A stretch of DNA of 56,673 nt, taken from assembly GCA_017483645.1 (NCBI GenBank), contig JAFUWD010000022.1:1-56673 (forward strand), in the 5' to 3' direction. Position numbers and translations under genes: made by a program. Under the pieces are notes generated by a model that was given only the letters and a program-made list of their open reading frames with translations, was not told the origin of the DNA and made no database searches. The stretch comes from Muribaculaceae bacterium (GTDB taxonomy: Bacteria; Bacteroidota; Bacteroidia; Bacteroidales; Muribaculaceae). This document shows positions 7,730-15,997 of this stretch, one piece after another. How positions within the stretch are numbered: position 1 is the first letter of the stretch; the number at the start of each line of letters is the position of its first letter.

Positions 7730-9310
7730 TTATCTTACGATGACCTCCATGGGGGCGATGTCGCGTGTGATGCCGTCGGGGCCGGTGGCCTTGACCTTGC
7801 TGAAGTAGAAGCGCTTGCCGGGTTTGAGCTTGCGCATGGCGGCTTTTTGCCGCTCGGAGAAGGCCGAGCCTGCCGAGAGTTCGGGGTGAGCGTCGCCCAT
7901 CTGGTCGAAAGTCACCATCTCGAAGGAAACAACACGGTATTCGATGTTGAGCATGTCGTCGTCGATGGCCGCATCCAGCCCTCGTGCCTCGAGCAGTACC
8001 GACTTGGGGAAGGGTTTGCCGCCCTTGTAGCGGTTTTGTTGTCCTTTCTCACTGTAGGAGATATAGGGAGCCGGGTCGGGCAGTTTGCGCACGCGGAAGG
8101 TGGTGCTGCCCACGTTGGTGCGTTGTCCGTCCATCTCGGCAGTCACCGTCACCACGCATTCGGCGCCCACCTGGGTGGGGTGAGCAACCCAGCCGTTGGC
8201 TGTGCGGGTGAGCGAGCCATTGGTCATGGTGGCCGAAATCGAGTTTTCGGGTACACCCGGAACGGCAATCGACACGGGGTTGTTGATGCCTGCATAAAAC
8301 ACGTTCATCATGGTGGCGCTCACGGTGGCCATGGGGTCGATGACGGTGTAACTCGACTTGAAGTCGCGCCGAGTAGTGTTGCCGTCGCGTCCCAGCACTT
8401 CAATCCAGCCCGAGTAATCGTATTTGCCCGCTTTGCCGGTGCCTGCCTGATAAAGGCCGCGGTCGTTGCCCAGTCGTTGTCCGTTGATGTAGACAATGGG
8501 GCGCTGGGTGGTGTCGACGGCCGCCATGACGATTTGTGCTTGGTATTTAGAGCCGCGCATCACAATGCGCGAGTCGGGGATGACGAAAGCGTCCACCTGG
8601 TTCACACGCAAGTCGCCCAAGTCGATATTGGTGAGGAACTGGTTGAGCACCTCGCCCTCGGCATAGCGCACATCGTTCTGCAACTTGGTCATGAGTGTGA
8701 CTGCGGCAATGGTGGGCATGTTTTCAAACATGGTTTCTTCCCATGCTTTGTGGGCTCCCTCGCCTCCGTCGACCGTTTTCACCGGTGATGTCGACAATGC
8801 CGCCGACAAGTTGGTGCGCTTCACCGAATCCTCGATGAACGACAGGATGTAGTTACGGTACTGGTCGATGCGGGCGCGAAGCAGCTTGCCGTTGTTGCCC
8901 GTGGGGGGCAGCATCACCTGCGAAGCGGCATCAAGATTGTCTCTGTTGAGGATGTTTTTCACGTCGGCGTCTTCGCCGTCGGCAGCCTTGACAATGGCAA
9001 ACTTGAGCGAATCGATGTAGGCATAGAGGCGGTCGGTCTCGCTGCGGACCTCGGTGCCGCGGTCGAGCCATTCTTTGCCTTTCTCAGGGTTCTTGTTGTT
9101 GAACTCCTGAAGCTGGGCATAGAGTTGCTGGTTACGGGCCGTGATGGTTCGGTTAGAGCGCGACAATCCGTCCTCGACTTGACTGAATCCGTTCAGCACA
9201 TCGCTCGACACGTTCAGGGCCAGCATGGCCGTCAAGACGATGTACATGAGGTTAATCATCTTTTGTCGAGGCGACATGCGCCCGATGCTTTGATTTTTTC
9301 CTGTAGCCAT
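7730..9310 (-). CDS. gldM: T9SS motor component GldM/PorM
   Basis: 526 residues. One N-terminal transmembrane helix (MINLMYIVLTAMLALNVSSDVL, about residues 17-38) is followed by a long periplasmic region. In the family this forms a dimer of stacked domains spanning the periplasm, joining the GldL proton-driven motor to the GldK/GldN ring. The length is usual for GldM/PorM. The start at ATG 9310 gives the short basic cytoplasmic tail expected (MATGKNQSIGRMSPRQK). It lies 55 bases after gldL and 37 bases before gldN in the operon. Confidence 0.94.
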   Translation of the reverse strand: MATGKNQSIGRMSPRQKMINLMYIVLTAMLALNVSSDVLNGFSQVEDGLSRSNRTITARNQQLYAQLQEFNNKNPEKGKEWLDRGTEVRSETDRLYAYIDSLKFAIVKAADGEDADVKNILNRDNLDAASQVMLPPTGNNGKLLRARIDQYRNYILSFIEDSVKRTNLSAALSTSPVKTVDGGEGAHKAWEETMFENMPTIAAVTLMTKLQNDVRYAEGEVLNQFLTNIDLGDLRVNQVDAFVIPDSRIVMRGSKYQAQIVMAAVDTTQRPIVYINGQRLGNDRGLYQAGTGKAGKYDYSGWIEVLGRDGNTTRRDFKSSYTVIDPMATVSATMMNVFYAGINNPVSIAVPGVPENSISATMTNGSLTRTANGWVAHPTQVGAECVVTVTAEMDGQRTNVGSTTFRVRKLPDPAPYISYSEKGQQNRYKGGKPFPKSVLLEARGLDAAIDDDMLNIEYRVVSFEMVTFDQMGDAHPELSAGSAFSERQKAAMRKLKPGKRFYFSKVKATGPDGITRDIAPMEVIVR

Positions 9311-9365
9311 TTATATGATATATATAGAATGGATGGTTGACAATTGATTTAGATGGAGAGAAGAC

Positions 9366-10340
9366 TTAGTCGTTTTCGGGCACTTCGGGGTCGATGCCGG
9401 GCATGGGCATGGGACGGTACATATTGACCGTCATGGCCTTGATCATCTTCTCGTAGACGCTGTTGAGCTGCTTCATGTAGCGTGCCATCTTCTCGGTCTC
9501 GTCGCAATAGTGCGCACTTTCGGCGGCCGACTTCTCGTACATGTCGCGGATGTCCTTCAAGCCTCGGTTCACACGATCAATGCTGTCGAGTTGCGAACTG
9601 ATGCTCTTCAGCTGGATTTCGTAGATGGTGTTCAAGCCGCTGATGTTGTGGTTGAGGGCTTCCATCTGCTGCACATAGCCGGTGGAGCTTTGTGTGATGT
9701 TCTCGCTGTTGTCGGTGATGGCGTGGTAGCTCTGCAGCAGCGTTTCGCTCACTTGGTTCAGGGCGTTGGTGGTGGTGGCCAGTCGCTCCATTTGCTCGCT
9801 GATGGTGGCCATCTGGCTCAGGTATTGCTGGGTGGCGTCGGTGAGCTCGGCCATGCGCGACAACTGGTCGCTGGCAGCCGACATCTTGGCAATGCTCTCG
9901 CTCAGTGAGCGGGTGTCGTCCTCGCTCAGGTCGATGCCTTGAGGCAGCCCGACGGCTCCTTTGGCCTGCGCGGCAGTGATGCCGTCGGCCACGGCAGCCA
10001 CTTCGCCGCCTGCCGCTCCGCCACCAATGATGATGCCGCCTGTGCCGCCCTCAAACTCGGGCCGGTCCTCGGGGTCGTGCGACCCCAGCACGGGAAACAC
10101 CTCTTCCCATTTATATTGATGCTCGGGCTTGTCGAAAGCGGTGAGCAAGAACATGAGCACCTCGGTTCCCATACCGATACTGAGCAGTGTGTTGCCGCCC
10201 GGCAAGTGCAGAATCTTGAACAGTGCGCCCCAAATCACGACTGCGGCGCCTATACTGTAAGCGAAGTTGAAGAAGCGTTGTCCCCTATCGTCGGAAAGGA
10301 AGCGCTCAACGGCGTTTTTATATTTTTTGATTTTAGCCAT
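9366..10340 (-). CDS. gldL: T9SS motor component GldL/PorL
   Basis: 324 residues. Two membrane helices lie at about 24-44 and 50-69. The first ends with the conserved KILHLPG (K42, H45). The second has E60 (GMGTEVLMF) in the place of the conserved membrane glutamate proposed to carry protons in GldL. The remainder is cytoplasmic: a Gly/Ala-rich linker, then a long helical region about 140-300 suited to a coiled coil, as in PorL. With GldM it forms the rotary motor that uses proton-motive force to power type IX secretion. Confidence 0.93.
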   Translation of the reverse strand: MAKIKKYKNAVERFLSDDRGQRFFNFAYSIGAAVVIWGALFKILHLPGGNTLLSIGMGTEVLMFLLTAFDKPEHQYKWEEVFPVLGSHDPEDRPEFEGGTGGIIIGGGAAGGEVAAVADGITAAQAKGAVGLPQGIDLSEDDTRSLSESIAKMSAASDQLSRMAELTDATQQYLSQMATISEQMERLATTTNALNQVSETLLQSYHAITDNSENITQSSTGYVQQMEALNHNISGLNTIYEIQLKSISSQLDSIDRVNRGLKDIRDMYEKSAAESAHYCDETEKMARYMKQLNSVYEKMIKAMTVNMYRPMPMPGIDPEVPEND

Positions 10341-10397
10341 TTCGTTTCGAGTTAAGAATAATTATGGGTTTCGATGGTTTATGTGTCAAAGATAAGG

Positions 10398-11828
10398 TCA
10401 GTTTTTGCGTTTGGCTTTTCCAAAGCCCACTTTGGAGCGGACACAGCGGAAGCCGATGTAGGAACGTTGTTCGTTCTGATACTCCCACATGCGGATATCG
10501 CCACGGATGTTGTGGGCCACGTCTTTCCACGAGCCGCCACGCACAATCTTGCGCGACATTTTGTAGGGGTCTTCCTTTGCCACATAATAGCGATATTCAG
10601 GGTTGAGATCGCTCGTCATGCGGTCAATGCTCTCGGTGTAGGCGGTTGATGTCCATTCGCTCACGTTGCCGGCCATGTCGTAGAGTCCGAAATCGTTGGG
10701 CTCGTAGGTTCCGACCGGCGATGAAATCAGATGCCCGTCTTTCACATAGTTGCCCTCCATGGGCTTGAAGTTGGCGTAGAAACATCCGTTGTCCTCGGTG
10801 AGAGGCAAGTCGCCTTCCCAGGGGTATTTGTTCTCATTCTTTCCGGCGCGTGCGGCAAACTCCCATTCGGCCTCGGTGGGCAGGCGGTAAGGCTCCACAT
10901 AGACGGCATCCTTGCCCATTGACTTTTTCAGGAACTCAGTGCGCCACTGGCAGAAAGCGTTGGCCTGCTCCCAACTCACACCCACCACGGGGTGGTTGTT
11001 GTAGTTGCCGTTGGCAAAATACATGCGCACATAAGGTTCATTATAAGCGTTTTCAAAGTCGTTGACCCAGCAAGTGGTGTCGGGGTAGATGTTCACGATG
11101 TAGGTGTTGACGAAATCGTAGTCGCTCTGCAAGGGCCGGGTGATGGTCTGGCGGATGATGCGTCCCTCATCGTCGATAAAAGCGGTGTCCTTGCTGATAG
11201 TGGGGTTCACGGTGGGCACGGCGTGGTCGGTGTTATAATCGCGGCGTGTGGGGTCAAAGCGGTGTTTGCGCTTGGCCGCCTCGGTGAGGTTGTACACCTC
11301 GTAGCGATAGTTCATCTGCGTGGGGTCGAGTTCTTTCTTGCCCGTGATGACATTGATACGGTAGACGCTCTCGATGGCGCGCTCCTCATCCTCGCTGGGG
11401 TTCTTCCAAGGAATGTTCTTGTTCCAGTTCAGGTGAGGCTTCACAGGGTTTCCCTCCTTGTCCTCCTCGATTTTGAACTCTTCGTTGCCGCCATAGGCGG
11501 GGTCGGCCAGGCGCTCGCGGATAATGGAGTCGCGCACCCAGTAGACGAATTGTTTGTACTTTGAGTTGGAGATTTCGGTCTCGTCCATCCAGAAGGCGTC
11601 GACCGAAATGCCGTGAGCGGTGGAGTCGATGCCCCACACCGAATCACGCTGGGCCGGTCCTTCGCGCATCGAGCCACAGTCGATGAGCACCATGCCGTAG
11701 GGGGTGCTCTCGGAGAATGATACCGCTCCCACGCCAGTGACCTCGCCGCCCGACGAGCCGGTACGCCTAATCGAGCCGCACGACACGGCCACGATGGCAA
11801 TCATAACTATCAATAATAACTTTTTCAT
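10398..11828 (-). CDS. gldK: T9SS ring lipoprotein GldK/PorK
   Basis: 476 residues. A lipoprotein signal (AIVAVSC, Cys17) is followed by a formylglycine-generating-enzyme-like (FGE-sulfatase) fold. Visible family motifs are MVLIDCGSMREG, DAFWMDETEISNSKY, YRLPTEAEWEFAARAG, GLYDMAGNVSEW, KIVRGGSW and a terminal IGFRCVRS. In the T9SS this fold is structural: GldK/PorK forms the periplasmic ring under the outer membrane with GldN/PorN. It lies 3 bases after porP and 57 bases before gldL. Confidence 0.94.
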   Translation of the reverse strand: MKKLLLIVMIAIVAVSCGSIRRTGSSGGEVTGVGAVSFSESTPYGMVLIDCGSMREGPAQRDSVWGIDSTAHGISVDAFWMDETEISNSKYKQFVYWVRDSIIRERLADPAYGGNEEFKIEEDKEGNPVKPHLNWNKNIPWKNPSEDEERAIESVYRINVITGKKELDPTQMNYRYEVYNLTEAAKRKHRFDPTRRDYNTDHAVPTVNPTISKDTAFIDDEGRIIRQTITRPLQSDYDFVNTYIVNIYPDTTCWVNDFENAYNEPYVRMYFANGNYNNHPVVGVSWEQANAFCQWRTEFLKKSMGKDAVYVEPYRLPTEAEWEFAARAGKNENKYPWEGDLPLTEDNGCFYANFKPMEGNYVKDGHLISSPVGTYEPNDFGLYDMAGNVSEWTSTAYTESIDRMTSDLNPEYRYYVAKEDPYKMSRKIVRGGSWKDVAHNIRGDIRMWEYQNEQRSYIGFRCVRSKVGFGKAKRKN

Positions 11829-11831
11829 ATT

Positions 11832-12818
11832 CTATAATAAACGAATACACTTTTGATGGTTCTTGTTCTTTTCTCGCAGGTCGAGTTTCACATTATATGA
11901 AATAAAGACCTCGTGGCTTCCTGTGGTGGCCTTGTTGATGGCCGACATGGGGTAATCGAAGGCATAACCCAGAAAGAAATTTTTAAATTCGGCTCCAATC
12001 ATTGCCGATACGGCATCGTTGAGCCTGTATCCCACTCCTGCGCTGAGGAATCGGTTGTATCGCACTCTTGCGGTGATCTCGGCTTGGAAAAACTTGGTGT
12101 CGGTCTTTACCAAGAATGAGGGTTGTATTTCAAATAACGTGTTTTTAATGGGAATATTGCTTCCACCCATCAAATAAAACGTGCGCCCTGCATCAAACTC
12201 GTAGTATTTCTCTTCGTCGCCCTCGGCTTTAAGCGTGACGCTGGGCGAGGTGATGTGGGTGCATGACGCGCCCACCCAAAACCATTTGTGCGAATACATC
12301 ACGCCGGCGTTAATGTCGAAGGCGTTGCCGGTGACATCATTTTGGGGGATGGCGTCGTCGTTGGAGGTGTGGGCGTCGTCGCCCTCGGGAATAAATCTGT
12401 CGCTGCCTTTGAATGTTTCGTTGAGCATGCCGGCCTGCACACCCACACTCAGGGTGCCCCTGAGGATGCGTTTTTTCCATGCCAGTTGTGCGCCGGCTTG
12501 CAACGAGCGGTACAAACCCATCGACTCGCGCTGGAGCACAATGCCGGTTCCCCATCGCTTGTTAAGGAACTTGAAAGGCATATCGGCCGCAATGAGAAAA
12601 GTCATGGGTGCATGCTTGATGCCCACCCATTGCAGCTTGCTGCCGCCGGTGATGTGGATGAAATCGGTGTTGCCTGCCGCCGAGGGGTTGTAGTAGGCTG
12701 GTACAGCCCAGTACTGGGTGAATGCCGGGTCGACCTGCGCCGAAACATGGCACCAGGCGGCCAGCAGTGCAGCGACCAACAGCGGCAAGCGATATGTGCG
12801 ACTGACAAGGCTCATCAT
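11832..12818 (-). CDS. porP: PorP/SprF-family T9SS outer-membrane protein
   Basis: 328 residues with a signal peptide (ends HVSAQ) and the family signature just after it: DPAFTQYWAVPAYYNPSAAG. The rest alternates as a 14-strand-type beta-barrel (SVGVQAGMLNE, AGVGYRLNDAVSAMIGAEFKN). PorP/SprF proteins are outer-membrane components that in this position attach the GldK ring to the membrane. Its ATG overlaps the stop of porT by four bases, suggesting translational coupling. Confidence 0.9.
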   Translation of the reverse strand: MMSLVSRTYRLPLLVAALLAAWCHVSAQVDPAFTQYWAVPAYYNPSAAGNTDFIHITGGSKLQWVGIKHAPMTFLIAADMPFKFLNKRWGTGIVLQRESMGLYRSLQAGAQLAWKKRILRGTLSVGVQAGMLNETFKGSDRFIPEGDDAHTSNDDAIPQNDVTGNAFDINAGVMYSHKWFWVGASCTHITSPSVTLKAEGDEEKYYEFDAGRTFYLMGGSNIPIKNTLFEIQPSFLVKTDTKFFQAEITARVRYNRFLSAGVGYRLNDAVSAMIGAEFKNFFLGYAFDYPMSAINKATTGSHEVFISYNVKLDLREKNKNHQKCIRLL

Positions 12819-13558
12819 TCAAAATAGAAAGTTAGAACCACCATATTGTCTTGCACCTTGTTCACACTTTGCGTGAAACGCATCATTTCGGGGTCGTCCT
12901 GCAGGTCGGGGCGATTTTTTTGAAGCATGTTCTTCAGTCCGAAGCAGAATTTCACTTCGGGGCATAACTTGAAAAAGGGCAGATAGAAGTCACATCCCAA
13001 CCCGACAGTGAGCATCACGTCGGTGTTTTTGAGTTTGAGCTGTTCGCTATGGTCCTTGCTTACGTCGAACAGAGCCATCACGCCGCCGGTGAAATAGGGG
13101 CGAAGGTTGTGGTAGCGCTGTGCCGAGAATTTCACATCGAGGGGCACTACCACATAGGTGGATTTGATGTTTTGGCTTTGGCGGTAGTGCGACGGCTCGG
13201 GGTTGTCGGGGTCGCCAAAGGTGTTGCGGAATTGCACCACCTTGTTGCCGAAATACATGCCCGGCGACAAGCGCAGGTTGAAGTGCTTGGAAATGCGCCA
13301 GTCGGCCAGCACATTCACACAAAAACCGGGCGAGTGGCTGGGAATGTCGGCCATCCATTGCTCGCCATCTTCGGTGATGAAACCGTTGTTGGTGATGTGC
13401 AGGTCTTGAAAATTCATGCCCACCGAGAAGCCGAAGTGAATTTTTTTCATGTCGGCATACGGGCGGTTCAAGATGCGGTCGTTGTCTTGAGCTGTCAGGG
13501 CCAGAGTGCCGAGCAGAGCGGCGGCCAAGATGATATGTAAGCGTTTCAATGGAGTCAT
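12815..13558 (-). CDS. porT: PorT-like T9SS outer-membrane beta-barrel protein
   Basis: 247 residues with a signal peptide (ends LALTAQ). It is an eight-strand-type barrel with PorT-like sequences: KKIHFGFSVGMNFQDL, LRLSPGMYFGNK, YVVVPLDVKFSAQR and a terminal FYFE. PorT is required for T9SS function in Porphyromonas. Here it is first gene of the operon, overlapping porP by four bases, which supports the assignment. A general outer-membrane beta-barrel (PF13568-type) is the fallback call. No clear -33/-7 promoter is visible in the 83 bases between it and the upstream acyltransferase gene, so it may be read from further upstream. Confidence 0.78.
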   Translation of the reverse strand: MTPLKRLHIILAAALLGTLALTAQDNDRILNRPYADMKKIHFGFSVGMNFQDLHITNNGFITEDGEQWMADIPSHSPGFCVNVLADWRISKHFNLRLSPGMYFGNKVVQFRNTFGDPDNPEPSHYRQSQNIKSTYVVVPLDVKFSAQRYHNLRPYFTGGVMALFDVSKDHSEQLKLKNTDVMLTVGLGCDFYLPFFKLCPEVKFCFGLKNMLQKNRPDLQDDPEMMRFTQSVNKVQDNMVVLTFYFE

Positions 13559-13641
13559 TGCAATGATTATAACGAAAAAAACGCTCGCTTATTGCTTGCG
13601 GGCGAAAAAAATCGTGGTGAAGCGGCAGCGCGGCGCTGAGC

Positions 13642-14688
13642 TCAAGCCGCCTGCCGATGTCGCTTGAGCCATGCATTCAGGGGGCGGGAGAACCATCGGT
13701 TCACGGCCCATGCCAGCACGATGAGGATGGGAATCATTCCCCATGCGTAGTCGCCGTAGACCATGAGGCCGAAGTGGCCGCAGACCGGTGCCACCATGTA
13801 GTTGAAAATGAGGGCGGCGATGCTTTGGAAAATGTAGATTTCAAACCCCAGCCTACCCAGCCATTGCAGTGGCCGCCACAGGAGCATGCGGCCGATGTAG
13901 CCTTCGTGCCCATTGAGCATTGCCGAGCCGAACACCAATGTTCCCATCGGCGCCCACCACAGCAGGAAATCCTCATAGGGGTGGGTGTATTCGACCCGCT
14001 GGTTGATGATAATCAGTTCCAGGAAAAACAGCACCATGGCGGCCTCGATGAGGGTGGCTTTCCATCGCCCCGGGGTGAAGCTCGTGCGCGATGCGGCCTG
14101 ATAAAGACGATAGAGCACCATCCCAAGCACGAAGTCCCAGATGCGGACGAGGGGATAGACGTAAAGAAACTCACGCGTCGACGGGGCGGTGCCGCTCAAC
14201 CTCCACCAGAAAACAACAATCACCGCCCCCATTGCCAAGCATTGCCAATGCAGCCGCAAGCGGTGGCCGAGCGCACTCAGCGGTGGATAGCAAATGTAGC
14301 AAAACATGAGGGAGGCAAGGAACCACGAGTGGCCGTTATAGCCAAAGTAGACGTCGCGGATGGGTATCCAGCTTTGCACCAGTGCCACATGGGTAGTCAG
14401 CCACCAGTCTATTTCGGGTACTATGAAGATGAGTTGGAATACCAACAGCGCAGCCAGCCCGAGCCACTGCAACGGGTAGATTTTGAGTGCGTGGTCACCT
14501 ACAAAACGCTTCCATCCTGCCCATGACACACGCTCAATGGGATGCTTCATGCTCAGCAGAAAACCGCTGGAAATGAAGAATATCGACACGGCAGCCTTGG
14601 TGGGTTCCATGAGCCACTCTTGATTGCAGTGGTAAATGGCCACCACAAAGAGTAACAGTATTCGCCAGGAAGTGAGTGTCTTAATCAA
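13642..14688 (-). CDS. Acyltransferase 3 family membrane protein
   Basis: About 348 residues with 10 or more hydrophobic segments. The N-terminal region (SWRILLLFVVAIYHCN, then FFISSGFLLSMKH) and the later HSWFLASLMFCYICYPPL match integral-membrane acyltransferase 3 enzymes, which O-acylate surface sugars. No ATG precedes the first helix. The frame upstream runs into the GT2 gene. The best start is TTG at 14688 (LIKTLTSWR); an ATT at 14685 is an alternative. The catalytic H of the family would be the one in VAIYHCNQEW. The gene lies 20 bases after the GT2 gene and probably acts in the same surface polysaccharide pathway. Confidence 0.72.
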   Translation of the reverse strand: MIKTLTSWRILLLFVVAIYHCNQEWLMEPTKAAVSIFFISSGFLLSMKHPIERVSWAGWKRFVGDHALKIYPLQWLGLAALLVFQLIFIVPEIDWWLTTHVALVQSWIPIRDVYFGYNGHSWFLASLMFCYICYPPLSALGHRLRLHWQCLAMGAVIVVFWWRLSGTAPSTREFLYVYPLVRIWDFVLGMVLYRLYQAASRTSFTPGRWKATLIEAAMVLFFLELIIINQRVEYTHPYEDFLLWWAPMGTLVFGSAMLNGHEGYIGRMLLWRPLQWLGRLGFEIYIFQSIAALIFNYMVAPVCGHFGLMVYGDYAWGMIPILIVLAWAVNRWFSRPLNAWLKRHRQAA

Positions 14689-14708
14689 GGGGGTGAATGA
14701 TGATGTGG

Positions 14709-15890
14709 TTAGAGGTAGGTGGTGTAGTTGCTTTTGCGGGTGCGCGTTTCGCGCAGGCGGTAGATGCTGTTGACAACGGGGCGCCACAACATGAGCAGCG
14801 GAGCCGATAGCCTGAGCACAGGAGCCTGCAGCACGCGGCACTGGCGGCCGACGCCCCATGCGACCACGCCCCATGCGGCCAGCACCATGACAACTGCGGC
14901 GACAACGACCACCACATTGGTGGCGTTGAGAGCTATGGCGGTGATGGCGGCAAGGTGTGCCAGCAGCCACAGGAGCGACATGACAGCCTGCAGGAGCCTT
15001 GGAGCCTGCCTGCCCAGGCGTGCGGTGAAGTCGCGCCGCATTTTCAGAACACGGTGTGTGCGCGCCAAGTTGTCGTAGTAGACAGTCACTTGCGAGTCGG
15101 GGGCCAGCTCCACGCGTGTGTTGTCGGGACGTGCTATTTCGGCCACAAACACGTCGTCATCACCCCATCTGAGGTTCATCGACCGCGCAAAGCCGTTGTT
15201 GTCGAAAAATAGCTGGCGTCGATAGGCCAGGTTGTCGCTCACCCCTCGGTAAGGGTGCCCTCCTATGGCGCTCAGCAGCCACTGGGCTCCGGTCGACACC
15301 GTGTCGAATACCCGCCAACGGCGTCCGGCCTTGCGGTCTTGCTTGTAACGGTAATGTGAGTAGCCCAGCACCACGTCGGTGCCGTCGGTGAAGTTGCGGA
15401 GCATGGTGCGAAGCCACTGGTCGCTGGTCACGCGGCAGTTGGCGCTGGTGGTGAGCACCACCTCGTGGCGCGCGGCCTTGATACCAATCATCAGTGCCAG
15501 CTTTTTTCGCGACAGCGAGCGGGTGTCGCTCGGGGTGAAGGTGATGTGAAGGTTGGGAAATGCGGCTTTCATCTCGCTCAGCAAGTCACCTGTCGACTCG
15601 GCCGACCCGTCGGCCACCACAATAACTTCCATGGGGGCCGGGTAGTCCTGATGCAGCACCAGCGGCAGGAACTTGGTGAGCTGGCCTGTCTCGCCCTCGG
15701 CGTCGACGATGACCGACACCGACGGCAACTCGTCGTCGGCCAAGTGGTCGCGACTGGTCTCGTCGTGCTGTACAAAAAGCTCCAGCCGCCGGGCTTTGAG
15801 CACTTGCCATATTGCCACGATTGCGAAGCACACCAGCGCGGCGCCCAGCAGCGTCCAAGTGACGGTGGTCAGATGAAATGAATAATACAT
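14709..15890 (-). CDS. Membrane-anchored family 2 glycosyltransferase
   Basis: 393 residues. An N-terminal membrane helix (about 10-30) is followed by a GT-A domain. SVSVIVDAEGETGQL and MEVIVVADGSAESTGDL match GT2 nucleotide-binding strands, and SLSRKKLALMIGIKAARHEV matches the region before the metal-binding motif. Where most GT2 enzymes have a DxD/DAD, this protein reads TTSANCRV, so the usual aspartates are missing. Two membrane helices follow at about 300-350. It probably transfers a sugar at the cytoplasmic face for the adjacent polysaccharide pathway, if still active. It diverges from the flippase gene with its own promoter. Confidence 0.8.
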   Translation of the reverse strand: MYYSFHLTTVTWTLLGAALVCFAIVAIWQVLKARRLELFVQHDETSRDHLADDELPSVSVIVDAEGETGQLTKFLPLVLHQDYPAPMEVIVVADGSAESTGDLLSEMKAAFPNLHITFTPSDTRSLSRKKLALMIGIKAARHEVVLTTSANCRVTSDQWLRTMLRNFTDGTDVVLGYSHYRYKQDRKAGRRWRVFDTVSTGAQWLLSAIGGHPYRGVSDNLAYRRQLFFDNNGFARSMNLRWGDDDVFVAEIARPDNTRVELAPDSQVTVYYDNLARTHRVLKMRRDFTARLGRQAPRLLQAVMSLLWLLAHLAAITAIALNATNVVVVVAAVVMVLAAWGVVAWGVGRQCRVLQAPVLRLSAPLLMLWRPVVNSIYRLRETRTRKSNYTTYL

Positions 15891-15918
15891 GCCGTTGTTT
15901 TCTGTTCAAAAACCAGTG

Positions 15919-15950
15919 CAAAGTTACTGCAAACTCAACACAACGGCAAA
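15919..15950 (-). promoter_or_regulatory. Promoter for the GT2-acyltransferase unit
   Basis: On the minus strand, a -33 box TTTG (15947-15950) and a -7 box TAACTTTG (15919-15926) are separated by 20 bases, the Bacteroidetes spacing. The leader to the ATG at 15890 is about 25 bases. Confidence 0.7.
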
Positions 15951-15956
15951 TTTTAA

Positions 15957-15986
15957 TTGTCCATTAGGAAAAAAATAGTAACTTTG
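15957..15986 (+). promoter_or_regulatory. Promoter for the polysaccharide export operon
   Basis: TTG (15957-15959), 19 bases, then TAACTTTG (15979-15986). It is back-to-back with the minus-strand promoter of the GT2 gene, so the -33 regions nearly touch. A shared regulator could act on both. Confidence 0.7.
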
Positions 15987-15997
15987 CAAGTTCTTAT

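Noticed and set aside
10398..11828. Sulfatase-activating enzyme
   Set aside because: The FGE-like fold is present, but lipoprotein signal and position between porP and gldL identify the structural T9SS protein GldK.
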